This document shows positions 1 through 10,859 of a stretch of DNA of 64,000 nucleotides, one piece after another. This DNA is from Synchiropus splendidus (lineage: Eukaryota > Chordata > Actinopteri > Syngnathiformes > Callionymidae). Where the stretch lies: NCBI RefSeq assembly GCF_027744825.2, contig NC_071350.1, forward strand, positions 1,426,001 to 1,490,000, in the 5' to 3' direction. The notes below the pieces were generated by a model. The model was not told the DNA's origin. It searched no databases and saw only the letters and a list, made by a program, of their open reading frames with translations. The first letter of the stretch is position 1, and every line of letters starts with the position of its first letter. The position numbers and the translations under genes were made by a program.

Positions 1-607
1 TTCCGGAACCCACCTTATCTCAGGCTGAACACGCGTTTTCTGCATTGTGCCATAACTTTGCAGGGAAGCTTCAGAACATGAAAATTTCACCTCCCACTAA
101 AGCAGAAAATGTCATTCTAGTAGTTGCACATCATATCTAAGCTGTCTGAAGTGTTTTTCCAAAGTCATCAACATTTTTACGTTAGGCGTTACGGAACCCA
201 CCTTATCTCAGGCCGAAAACGCGTTTTCTGCATTGTGCCATCACTTTGCAGGGAAGCTTCAGAACACGAAATTTTAACCTCCCACTATAGCAGAAAGGGT
301 CTTTCTAGTAGTTGCACAACAAATCTAAGCTGTCTGAAGTGTTTTTCGAAAGTTATTAACATTTTTATGTTTGGCATTCCGGAATCGACCTTATCTCTGG
401 CTGAAAACGCGTTTTACGCATTGTGCCATAACTTTGGAGGGAAGCTTCAGAACATCGAATTTTCACCACCCACTATATCAGAAAGGGTCTTTCTAGTAGT
501 TGCACATCAAATCTAAGCTGTCTGAAGTGTTTTTCCAAAATTATCAACATTTTTATATTTGGCGTTCCGGAATTGACTTTATCTCAGGCTGAAAACGCGT
601 TTTACGT

Positions 608-950
608 ATTGTGCCATAACTTTGCAGGGATGCTTCAGAACATTAAATTTTCACCTCCCACTATAGCAGAAAGGGTCTTTCTAGTAGTTGCATATCAAAC
701 CTAAGCATTCTGAAGTGTTTTTTTAAAGTTATCAACATTTTTATGTTTGCTGTTCCGGAACCCACCTTATCTCAAGCTGAAAACGCGTTTTCTGCATTGT
801 GCCATAAATTTGCAGGGAAGCTTCAGAACATGAAATTTTAACCTGCCACTGTAGCAGAAAGGGTTCTTCTAGTCGATGCACATCAAATCTAAGCTGTCTG
901 AAGTGTTTTTCCAAAGTTATCAACACTTTTATGTTTGGCGTTCCGGAATC
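608..950 (+). repeat. Duplicated segment of about 343 bp, first copy
   Basis: Shares rare variants with 2481-2823: GGGATGCTTC, CATTAAATTTTC, CATATCAAACCTAAGCATTC and CTAGTCGATGCAC. About eight substitutions separate the copies, so this duplication looks older than the 956-bp one. Confidence 0.75.
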
Positions 951-1882
951 AACCTTATCTCAGGCTCTAAACGCTTTTTTTGCATTGTGCCATAACTTTG
1001 GAGGGAAGCTTCAGAACTTGAAATTTTAACCTCCCACTGTAGCAGAAAGGGTCATTCTAGTAGTTGCACATCAAATCTAAGCTGTCTGTAGTGTTTTTCG
1101 AAAGATATCAACATTTTTATGTTTGGCGTTCCGGATCGCACCTTATTGAAAACGCCTTTTCTGCATTGTGCCATAACTTTGCCGGGAAGCTTCAGAACAT
1201 GAAATTTTCACCTCCCACGATAGCAGAAAGGGTCTTTCTAGTAGTTGCACATCAAATCTCAGCTGTCTGAAGTGTTTTTCGAAAGTTATCAACATTTTTA
1301 TGTTTGGCATTCCGGAATCAACCTTATCTCAGGCTGAAAACGCGTTTTCTGCATTGTGCCATAACTTTGCAGGGAAGCTTCAGAACATGAAATTTTCACC
1401 TCCCATTATAGCAGAAAGGGTCTTTCTCATACTTGCACTTCAAATGTAAGCTGTCTGAAGTGTTTTTCAAAAGTTATCAACATTTTTATGTTTGGCGTTC
1501 GGGAACCCACCTTATCTCAGGCTGTAAACGCGTTTTCTGCATTGTGCCATAACTTTGGAGGGAAGCTTCAGAACATGAAATTTTAACCTGCCACTATAGC
1601 AGAAAGGGTTCTTCTAGTCGTTGCACATCAAATCTAACCTGTCTGAAGTGTTTTTCCAAAGTCATCAACATTCTTATGTTTGGCGTTCCAGAATCAACCT
1701 TATCTCAGGCTGAAAACGCGTTTTCTGCATTGTGCCATCACTGTGCAGGAATGCTGCAGAATATGAAATTTTCACCTCTCACTATAACAGACAGGGTCTT
1801 TCTAGTAGTTGCACATCAAATCTAAGCTGTCTGAAGTGTTTTTCCAAAGTCATCAACATTTTTATGTTTGGCGTTCCGGAAC
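927..1882 (+). repeat. Duplicated 956-bp segment, first copy
   Basis: About five monomers matched at 3164-4119 (offset 2237 bp) with only two mismatches noticed by eye (around 1136 and 1491). It includes a monomer near 1130-1150 in which about 7 bp around TCTCAGGC are missing (TTATTGAAAACGCC), and the same shortened monomer is in the second copy. The segments flanking each copy differ, so this is a duplication within a larger rearranged unit. Confidence 0.9.
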
Positions 1883-2480
1883 CCACCTTTTCTCAGGCTG
1901 AAAACGCGTTTTCTGCGTTGTGCCATAACTTTGCCGGGAAGTTTCAGAACATGAAATTTTAACCTCCCACTATAGTAGAAAGGGTCTTTCTAGTAATTGC
2001 ACATCAAATGTAAGCTGTCTGAAGTGTTTTTCCAGAGTTATCAACATTCCTATGTTTGGCGTTCCGGAATCAACCTTATCTCAGGCTAAAAACGCATTTT
2101 CTGCATTGTGCCATCACTTTGCAGGAAAGCTGCAGAATATGAAATTTTCACCTCCCACTATAGCAGAAAGGATCTTTCTAGTAGTTGCACATCAAATCTA
2201 AGCTATCTGAAGTGTTTTTCGAAAGTTATCAACATTTATATGTTTGGCGTTCCGGAACCCACCTTATCTCAAGCTGAAAACGCGTTTTCTGCATTGTGCC
2301 ATAACTTTGCAGGGAGGCTTCAGAACATGAAATGTTCACCTCCCACTATGGCAGAAAGGGTCTTTCTAGTAGTTGCACATCAAATCTAAGCTGTCTGAAG
2401 TGTTTTTCGAAAGTTAACAACATTTTTATGTTTCGCGTTCCAGAATCGACCTTATCTCAGGCTGAAAACGCGTTTTCTGC

Positions 2481-2823
2481 ATTGTGCCATAACTTTGCAG
2501 GGATGCTTCAGAACATTAAATTTTCACCTCCCACTATAGCAGAAAGGGTCTTTCTAGTAGTTGCATATCAAACCTAAGCATTCTGAAGTGTTTTTCCAAA
2601 GTTATCAACATTTTTATGTTTGGCGTTCCGGAACCCACCTTATCTCAGGCTGTAAACGCGTTTTCTGCATTGTGCCATAACTTTGGAGGGAAGCTTCAGA
2701 ACATGAAATTTTAACCTGCCACTGTAGCAGAAAGGGTTCTTCTAGTCGATGCACATCAAATCTAAGCTGTCTGAAGTGTTTTTCCAAAGTTATCAACACT
2801 TTTATGTTTGGCGTTCCGGAATA
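2481..2823 (+). repeat. Duplicated segment of about 343 bp, second copy
   Basis: Partner of 608-950 at an offset of 1873 bp, identified by the shared rare variants. It ends where the first copy reads GGAATCAACC and this copy reads GGAATAGACC. Confidence 0.75.
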
Positions 2824-3163
2824 GACCTTATCTCAGGCTGAAAACGCGTTTTCTGCATTGAGCCATAACTTTGCTGGGGAGCTTCGGAACATGAAATTTT
2901 CACCACCCACTGTAGCAGAAAGGGTCTTTCTAGTAGTTGTATATCAAATCTAAGCTGTCTGAACATTATCAACATTTTAATGTTTGACGTGCCGGAACCC
3001 ACCTTATCTCAGGCTGAAAACGCGTTTTCTGCATAGTGCCATAACTTTGCCGGGAAGCTACAGAACATGAAATTTTAACCTCCCAAAATAGCATAAAGGG
3101 TCTTTCTAGTAGTTGCACATCAAATCTAAGCTGTCTGAAGTGTTTTTCCAGTATTATCAACAT

Positions 3164-4119
3164 TTTTATGTTTGGCGTTCCGGAATCAACCTTATCTCAG
3201 GCTCTAAACGCTTTTTTTGCATTGTGCCATAACTTTGGAGGGAAGCTTCAGAACTTGAAATTTTAACCTCCCACTGTAGCAGAAAGGGTCATTCTAGTAG
3301 TTGCACATCAAATCTAAGCTGTCTGTAGTGTTTTTCGAAAGATATCAACATTTTTATGTTTGGCGTTCCGGATCACACCTTATTGAAAACGCCTTTTCTG
3401 CATTGTGCCATAACTTTGCCGGGAAGCTTCAGAACATGAAATTTTCACCTCCCACGATAGCAGAAAGGGTCTTTCTAGTAGTTGCACATCAAATCTCAGC
3501 TGTCTGAAGTGTTTTTCGAAAGTTATCAACATTTTTATGTTTGGCATTCCGGAATCAACCTTATCTCAGGCTGAAAACGCGTTTTCTGCATTGTGCCATA
3601 ACTTTGCAGGGAAGCTTCAGAACATGAAATTTTCACCTCCCATTATAGCAGAAAGGGTCTTTCTCATACTTGCACTTCAAATGTAAGCTGTCTGAAGTGT
3701 TTTTCAAAAGTTATCAACATTTTTATGTTCGGCGTTCGGGAACCCACCTTATCTCAGGCTGTAAACGCGTTTTCTGCATTGTGCCATAACTTTGGAGGGA
3801 AGCTTCAGAACATGAAATTTTAACCTGCCACTATAGCAGAAAGGGTTCTTCTAGTCGTTGCACATCAAATCTAACCTGTCTGAAGTGTTTTTCCAAAGTC
3901 ATCAACATTCTTATGTTTGGCGTTCCAGAATCAACCTTATCTCAGGCTGAAAACGCGTTTTCTGCATTGTGCCATCACTGTGCAGGAATGCTGCAGAATA
4001 TGAAATTTTCACCTCTCACTATAACAGACAGGGTCTTTCTAGTAGTTGCACATCAAATCTAAGCTGTCTGAAGTGTTTTTCCAAAGTCATCAACATTTTT
4101 ATGTTTGGCGTTCCGGAAC
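3164..4119 (+). repeat. Duplicated 956-bp segment, second copy
   Basis: Near-identical partner of 927-1882. The 2237-bp offset equals twelve monomers less 19 bp. That deficit is explained by the 7-bp and 12-bp deletions lying between the two starts. The match ends where GGAACCCACC in the first copy becomes GGAACGCACC here. Confidence 0.9.
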
Positions 4120-4250
4120 GCACCTTATCTCAAGCTGAAAACGCGTTTTCTGCATTGTGCCATAACTTTGCAGGGAGGCTTCAGAACATGAAATTTTAAC
4201 CTCCCACTATAGCAGAAAGGGTCCTTCTAGTAGTTGCACATCAAATGTAA

Positions 4251-6350
4251 GATATCTGAAGTGTTTTAACAAAGTTATCAACATTTTTATGTTTGGCGTT
4301 CCGGAATCGACCTTATCTCAGGATGAAAAATCGTTTTCTGCATTGTCCCATAACTTTGCAGGGAAGATTCAGAACATGAAATTTTCACGTCCCACTATAT
4401 CAGAAAGGGTCTTTCTAGTATTTGCACATCAAATCTAAGCTGTCTGAAGTGTTTTTCGAAAGTTATCAACATTTTTATGTTTGGTGTTCCGGAACCCACC
4501 TTATCTCAAGCTGAAAACGCGTTTTCTGCATTGTGCCATAACTTCGCAGGGAAGCTTCAGAACATGAAATTTTCACGTCCCTTTATAGCAGAAAGGGTCT
4601 TTCTAGTAGTTGCACATCAAATCTAAGCTGTCTGAAGTGTTTTTCGAAAGTTATCAACATTTTTATGTTTGGCGTTCCGGAACCCACCTTATCTCAAGCT
4701 GAAAACGCGTTTTCTGCATTGTGCCATAACTTTGCAGGGAGGCTTCAGAACATGAAATGTTCACCTCCCACTATAGCAGAAAGGGTCTTTCTAGTAGTTG
4801 CACATCAAATCTAAGATGTCTGAAGTGTTTTCCGAAAGTTATCAACATTTTTATGTTTGGCGTTCCGCTATCGACCTTATCTCAGGCTGAAAACGCGTTT
4901 TACGCATTGTGCCATAACTTTGCAGGGAAGCTTCAGAAAATGAAATTTTCACCTCCCACTATTGCAGAAAGGGTCTTTCTAGTATTTGCACATCAAATCT
5001 AAGCTGTCTGAAGTGTTTTTCCAAAGTTATCAACATTTTTATGTTTGGCATTCCGGAACCCACCTTATCTCAGGCTGAAAACGCGTTTTCGGCATTGTGC
5101 CATAACTTTGCAGGGAAGCTTCAGAACATGAAATTTTCACGTCCCACTATAGCAGAAAGGGTCTTTCTAGTAGTTGCACATAAAATCTAAGCTGTCTGAA
5201 GTGTATTTCGAAAGTTATCAACATTTTTATGTTTGGCGTTCCGGAATCGACCTTATCTCAGGATGAAAAATCGTTTTCTGCATTGTGCCATAACTTCGCA
5301 GGGAAGCTTCAGAACATGAAATTTTCACGTCCGACTAAAAGCAGAAAGGGTCTTTCTAGTAGTTGCACATCAAATCTAAGCTGTCTAAAGCGTTTTTCGA
5401 AAGTTATCAACATTTTTATGTTTGGCGTTGCGGAACCCACCTTATCTCAAGCTGAAAACGCGTTTTCTGCATTGTGCCATAACTTTGCAGGGAGGCTTCA
5501 GAACATGAAATGTTCACCTCCCACTATAGCAGAAAGGGTCTTTCTAGTAGTTGCACATCAAATCTAAGATGTCTGAAGTGTTTTCCGAAAGTTATCAACA
5601 TTTTTATGTTTGGCGTTCCGGTATCGACCTTATCTCAGGCTGAAAACGCGTTTTACGCATTGTGCCATAACTTTGCATGGAAGCTTCAGAAAATGAAATT
5701 TTCACGTCCCACTATAGCAGAAAGGGTCTTTCTAGTAGTTGCACATCAAATCTAAGCTGTCTGAAGTGTTTTTCGAAAGTTATCAACATTTTTATGTTTC
5801 GCGTACCGGAATCGACCTTATCTCAAGCTGAAAACGCATTTTCTGCATTTTGCCATAACTTTGCAGGGAAGTTTCAGAACATGAAATGTTCACCTCCCAC
5901 TACAGCAGAAAGGGTCTTTCTAGTAGTTGCACATCAAATCTAAGCTGTCTGAAGTGTTTTTCGAAAGTTATCAACATTTTTATGTTTCGCGTACCGGAAT
6001 CGACGTTATCTCAAGCTGAAAACGCATTTTCTGCATTGTGCCATAACTTTGCAGGGAAGTTTCAGAACATGAAATGTTCACCTCCCACTACAGCAGAAAG
6101 GGTCTTTCTAGTAGTTGCACATCAAATCTAAGCTGTCTGAAGTGTTTTTCGAAAGTTAACAACATTTTTATGTTTGGCGTTCCAGAATCGACCTTATCTC
6201 AGGCTGAAAAAGGGTTGTCTGCATTGTGCCATAACTTTGCATGGAAGCTTCAGAACATGAAATGTTCACCTCCCACTATAGCAGAAAGGGTCTTTCTAGT
6301 AGTTGCACATCAAATCTAAGCTGTCTGAAGTGTTTTTCGAAAGTTATCAA
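4251..6350 (+). repeat. Monomer block with a partly repeated group
   Basis: About eleven monomers. A run of types (GGATGAAAAATCG, then GGGAGGCTTC with AAATGTTC, then a TACGC type with GGAAGCTTCAGAAAATG) occurs near 4310-5000 and again near 5250-5750. The second run lacks one monomer of the first. Offsets are 940 bp at the start and 753 bp at the end. No gene or mobile element is seen. Confidence 0.8.
5752..6128 (+). repeat. Adjacent duplicate monomers
   Basis: Two consecutive monomers share the rare GTTTCGCGTACCGG start, GGGAAGTTTCAG and CACTACAGCAG, and differ at only about two positions (ACCTTATC / ACGTTATC and GCATTTTGCC / GCATTGTGCC). This is the smallest clear tandem duplication in the window, one monomer long. 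Confidence 0.85.
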
Positions 6351-7999
6351 CATTTTTTATGTTTGGCGTTCCGGAATCGACCTTATCTCAGGATGAAAGA
6401 TTGTTTTCTGCATTGTCCCATAACTTTGCAGGGAAGCTTCAGAACATGAAATTTTCACCTCCCACTATAGCAGAAAGGGTCTTTCGAGTAGTTGCACATC
6501 AAATCTAAGCTGTCTGAAGTGTTTTTCCAAAGTTATCAACACTTTTATGTTTGGCGTTGCGGAATCGACCTTATCTGAGGCTGAAAACATGATTTACGCA
6601 TTCTGCCATAACTTTGCAGGGAATCTTCAGAACATGAAATTTTGATAACCCACTATAGCAGAAAGGGTCTTTCTAGTAGTCTCACATCAAATCTAAGCTG
6701 TCTGAAGTGTTTTCCCAAAGTTATCATATTTTTTTGTTTGGCGTTCCGGAACCCACCTTATCTCAGGCTGAAAACTCGTTTTCTGCATTGTGCCATAACT
6801 TTGCAGGGAAGCTTCAGAACATTAAATTTTCAACTCCCACTATAGCAGAAATGGTGTTTCTTGTAGTTGCACGTCAAATCTAAGCTGTCTGAAGTGTTTT
6901 TCCAAAGTAATCAACATTTTTATGTTTGGCATTCCAGAATCGACCTTATCTCTGGCTGAAAACGCGTTTTCTGCATTGTGATATAACTTTGCAGAGAAGC
7001 TTCAGAACATGAAATTTTAACCTGCCACTATAGCAGAAAGGGTCCTTCTAGTAGTTGCACATCAAATCTAACCTGTCTGAAGTGTTTTTCCAAAGTTATC
7101 AACATTCTTATGTTTGGTGTTCCCGAGCCCGCCTTATCTCAGGCTGAAATCGCGTTTTCTGCATTGAGCCATAACTTTGCAGTGAAGCTTCAGAACATGA
7201 AATTTTCAACTCCCACTATAGCAGAAAGGGTCTTTCTAGTAGTTGCACGTCAAATGTAACCTGTCTGAAGTGTTTTTCCAAAGTTGTCAACATTTTTATG
7301 TTTGCCGTTCCGAAACCCACCTTATCTCACTCTGTAAGCGCGTTTTCTGCATTGTGCCATACCTTTGGAGGAAAGCTTCAGAACATGAAATTTTAACCTG
7401 CCACCATAGCAGAAAGGGGCCTTCTGGTATTTGCACATCAAATCTAACCTGTCTGAAGTGTTTTTCCAAAGTTATCAACAGTCTTATGTTTGGCGTTACG
7501 TAATCAACCTTATCTCAGGCTCAAAACGCGTTCTCTGCATTGTGCCATCACTTTGCAGGAAAGCTGCAGAATATGAAATTTTCACCTCCCACTATAGCAG
7601 AAAGGGTCTTTCTAGTAGTTGCACAACAAATCTAAGCTGTCTGAAGTGTGTTTTCAAAGTTATCATATTTTTATGTTTGGCTTTCCGGAATTGACCTTGT
7701 CTCATGCTGAAAGCGAGTTTTCTGCATTGTGCCATAACTTTCCAGGGAAGCTTCAGAACATGACATTTAAACATCCCACTATAGCAGAAAGGGTTTTTCT
7801 AGTAGTTGCACATCAATTCTAAGCTGTCTGAAGTGTTTTTCCAAAGCTATAAACATTTTTATGTTTGGCGTTCCGGAATCGATCTTATCTCCGGCTGAAT
7901 ACGCGTTTTCTTCATTGTGCCATAACTTTGCAGGGAATTTTCAGAACATGAAATTTTTACCTCCCACTATAGCAGAAAGGGTCTTTCTAGTAGTTGCAC

Positions 8000-8560
8000 A
8001 TCAAATCTAAGCTGTCTGAAGTGTTTTTCCAAAGTTAGCAACATTTTTATGTTAGCCGTTCTGAAATCGACCTTATCTCAGGCTGAAAACGTGTTTTACG
8101 CATTGTGCCATAACTTTGCAGGGAAGCTTCAGAACATGAAATTTTAACCTCCCACTATAGCAGAACGGATCTTTCAAGTAGTTGCACATCTAATCTAAGC
8201 TGTCTGAAGTGTTTTTACAAAGTTATCAACATTTTCATGTTTGGCGTTCCGCAACCCACCTTTTGTCAGGCTGAAAACGCGTTTTCTGCATTGTGCCATA
8301 ACTTTGCAGCGAAGCTTCAGAACATGAAATTTTAACCTCCCACTATAGCAGAAAGGGTCTTTCTAGTAGTTGCACATCAAATCTAAGCTGTCTGAAGTGT
8401 TTTTCCAAAGTTATCAACATTTTTATGTTAGCCGTTCTGAAATCGACCTTATCTCAGGCTGAAAACGCGTTTTACGCATTGTGCCATAACTTTGCAGGGA
8501 AGCTTCAGAACATGGAATTTTCACTACCCACTATAGCAGAAAGGGTCTTTCTTGTAGTTG
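8000..8560 (+). repeat. Two-monomer duplication
   Basis: The rare start GTTAGCCGTTCTGAAATC occurs at about 8050 and again at about 8426, 376 bp (two monomers) apart. The intervening GCAACCCACCTTTTGTCAGG monomer separates the two copies. Confidence 0.7.
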
Positions 8561-8592
8561 CACATCAAATCTAAGCTGTCTGAAGTGTTTTT

Positions 8593-9560
8593 CAAAAGTT
8601 ATCAACATTTTTATGTTTGGCGTTCCGGAAACCACCTTATCTCAGGCTGAAAACGCGTTTTCTGCATTGTGCCATAACTTTGCAGGGAAGCTTCAGAACA
8701 TGACATTTTCACCTCCCACTATAGCATAAAGGGTCTCTCGAGTAGTTGCACATCAAATCTAAGCTGTCTGAAGTGTTTTTCGGAAGTTATCAACATTTTT
8801 ATGTTTGGCGTTCCGGAATCGACCTTATGTGAGGCTGAAAACGCGTTTTCTGCATTGTGCCATAACTTTGCAGGGAAGCTTCAGAACATGAAATTTTAAC
8901 CTCCCACTGTAGCAGAAAGGGTCTTTCTCGTAGTTGCACATCAAATCTAAGCTGTCTGAAGTGTTTTTCAAAAGTTATCAACATTTTTATGTTTGGCGTT
9001 CCGGAATCGATCTTATCTCGGGCTGAATACGCGTTTTCTTCATTGTGCCATAACTTTGCAGGGAATTTTCAGAACATGAAATTTTCACCTTCCACTATAG
9101 CAGAAAGGGTCTTTCTAGTAGTTGCACATCAAATCTAAGCTGTTTGAAGTGTTTTTCCAAAGTTATCAACATTTTTATGTTTGGCGTTCCGGAATCAACC
9201 TTATCTCAGGCTGAAAACGCGTTTTCTGCATTGTGCCATAACTTTGCAGGGAAGCTTCAGAACATGACATTTTCACCTCCCACTAGAGCATAAAGGGTCT
9301 CTCGAGTAGTTGCACATCAAATCTAAGCTGTCTGAAGTGTTTTTCGGAAGTTATCAACATTTTTATGTTTGGCGTTCCGGAATCGACCTTATGTGAGGCT
9401 GAAAACGCGTTTTCTGCATTGTGCCATAACTTTGCAGGGAAGCTTCAGAACAAAAAAAATTTCACCTCCCACTATAGCAGAAAGGGTCTTTCTAGTAGTT
9501 GCACATCAAATCTAAGCTGTCTGAAGTGTTTTTCCGAAGTTATTAACAATTTTATGTTTG
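8593..9560 (+). repeat. Three-monomer duplication
   Basis: A monomer with AACATGACATTTTC and GCATAAAGGGTCTCTCGAG followed by one with TTTTTCGGAAG and CTTATGTGAGGC occurs from about 8593 and again from about 9157, 564 bp (three monomers) later. The second copy is followed by a further CTTATGTGAGGC monomer at about 9570. Confidence 0.8.
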
Positions 9561-10742
9561 GCGTTCCGGAATCGACCTTATGTGAGGCTGAAAACGCGTT
9601 TTCTGCATTGTGACATAACTTTGCAGGGAAGCTTCAGAACATGAAATTTTAACCTCCCACTATAGCAGAAAGGGTCTTTCTAGTAGTTGCACATCAAATC
9701 TAAGCTGTCTGAATTGTTTTTCCAAAGTTATCAACATTTTTATGTTTGGCGTCCTGGAACCCTCCTAATCTCAGGCTGAAAACGCGTTTTCTGCATTGTG
9801 CCATAACTTTTCAGGGAAGCTTCAGAACATGAAATGTTCGCCTACCACTGTAGCAGAAAGGGTCTTTCTAGTAGTTGCACATCAAATCTAAGCTGTCTGA
9901 AGTTTTTTTCGAAAGTTATGAACATTTTTATGTTTGGCGTTCTGGAACCCACCTTATCTCAGGCTGAAAACGCGTTTTACGCAATTTGCCATAACTTTGC
10001 AGGAAAGCTTCAGAACATGAACTTTTCACCTCCCACTATAGCAGAAAGTGGCTTTCTAGTAGTTGCACATCAAATCTAAGTTGTCTGAAGTCTTTTTCCA
10101 AAGTTATCAACATTTTTATGTTTGGCGTTCCGGAATCGACCTTATCTCAGGCAAAAAACGTGTTTTCTGCATTGTGCCATAACTTTGCAGGGAAGCTTTA
10201 GAACATGAAATTTTCACCTCCCACTAGAGCAGAAACGGTCTTTCTAATAGTTGCACATCAAATCTAAGTTGTCTGAAGTGTTTTTCCAAAGTTATCAACA
10301 TTCTTATGTTTGGCGTTCCGGAATCAACCTTAACTCAGACTGAAAACGCGTTTTACGCAATTTGCCATAACTTTGCAGGAAAGCCTCAGAACATGAAATT
10401 TTCACCTCCCACTATAGCAGAAATGGTCTTTCTAATAGTTGCACATCAAATCTAAGTTGTCTGAAGTGTTTTTCCAAAGTTATCAACATTCTTATGTTTG
10501 GCCTTCCGGAATCAACCTTATCTCAGGCTGAAAACGCGTTTTACGCATTGTGGCATAACTTTGCAGGGATGCTTCAGAACATGAAATTTTCACCTCCCAC
10601 TGTAACAGAAAGGGTCTTTCTAGTAGTTGCACATCAAATCTAAGCTGTCTGAAGTGTTTTTCCAAAGTTATCAACATTTTTATGTTTGGCGTTCTGGAAC
10701 CCACCTAATCTCAGGCTGAAAACGTGTTTTCTGCATTGTGCC

Positions 10743-10859
10743 ATAACTTTGCAGGGAAGCTTCAGAACATGAAATTTTCACCTCCCACTATAGCAGAAAG
10801 TGGCTTTCTAGTAGTTGCACATCAAATCTAAGCTGTCTGAAGTGTTTTTCCAAAGTTAT
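10743..10859 (+). other. Conserved inverted arms inside the monomer (example copy)
   Basis: In this consensus-like copy, positions 10743-10766 (monomer 53-76) and 10836-10859 (monomer 146-169) form an interrupted inverted repeat. The outer 9 bp (ATAACTTTG / CAAAGTTAT) and inner 7 bp (CTTCAGA / TCTGAAG) are perfect and in one register, with 8-nt spacers on both sides. Overall 18 of 24 positions pair by Watson-Crick rules. In plus-strand RNA four more positions are G-U, giving 22 of 24 around a 69-nt loop. Minus-strand RNA would have C-A mismatches at those four places. The arms recur in most monomers. Monomers reading TTTGGAGGG gain one more pair. A function as transcript hairpin or protein site is inference. 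Confidence 0.65.

Larger units (their letters stand above)
1..4250 (+). repeat. Divergent monomer block with spaced duplications
   Basis: About 22 monomers that differ from one another at many sites, without a regular higher-order period across the block. Two duplicated segments lie within it (927-1882 with 3164-4119, and 608-950 with 2481-2823). One monomer near 2961 lacks 12 bp between CTGTCTGAA and TTATCAAC. No gene or other element is visible. Confidence 0.9.

Noticed and set aside
9449..9465. Run of eight A as a transposon target-site or poly(A) tail
   Set aside because: Flanks on both sides are ordinary monomer sequence in register with only one extra base, so it is a local substitution or slippage, not an insertion scar.
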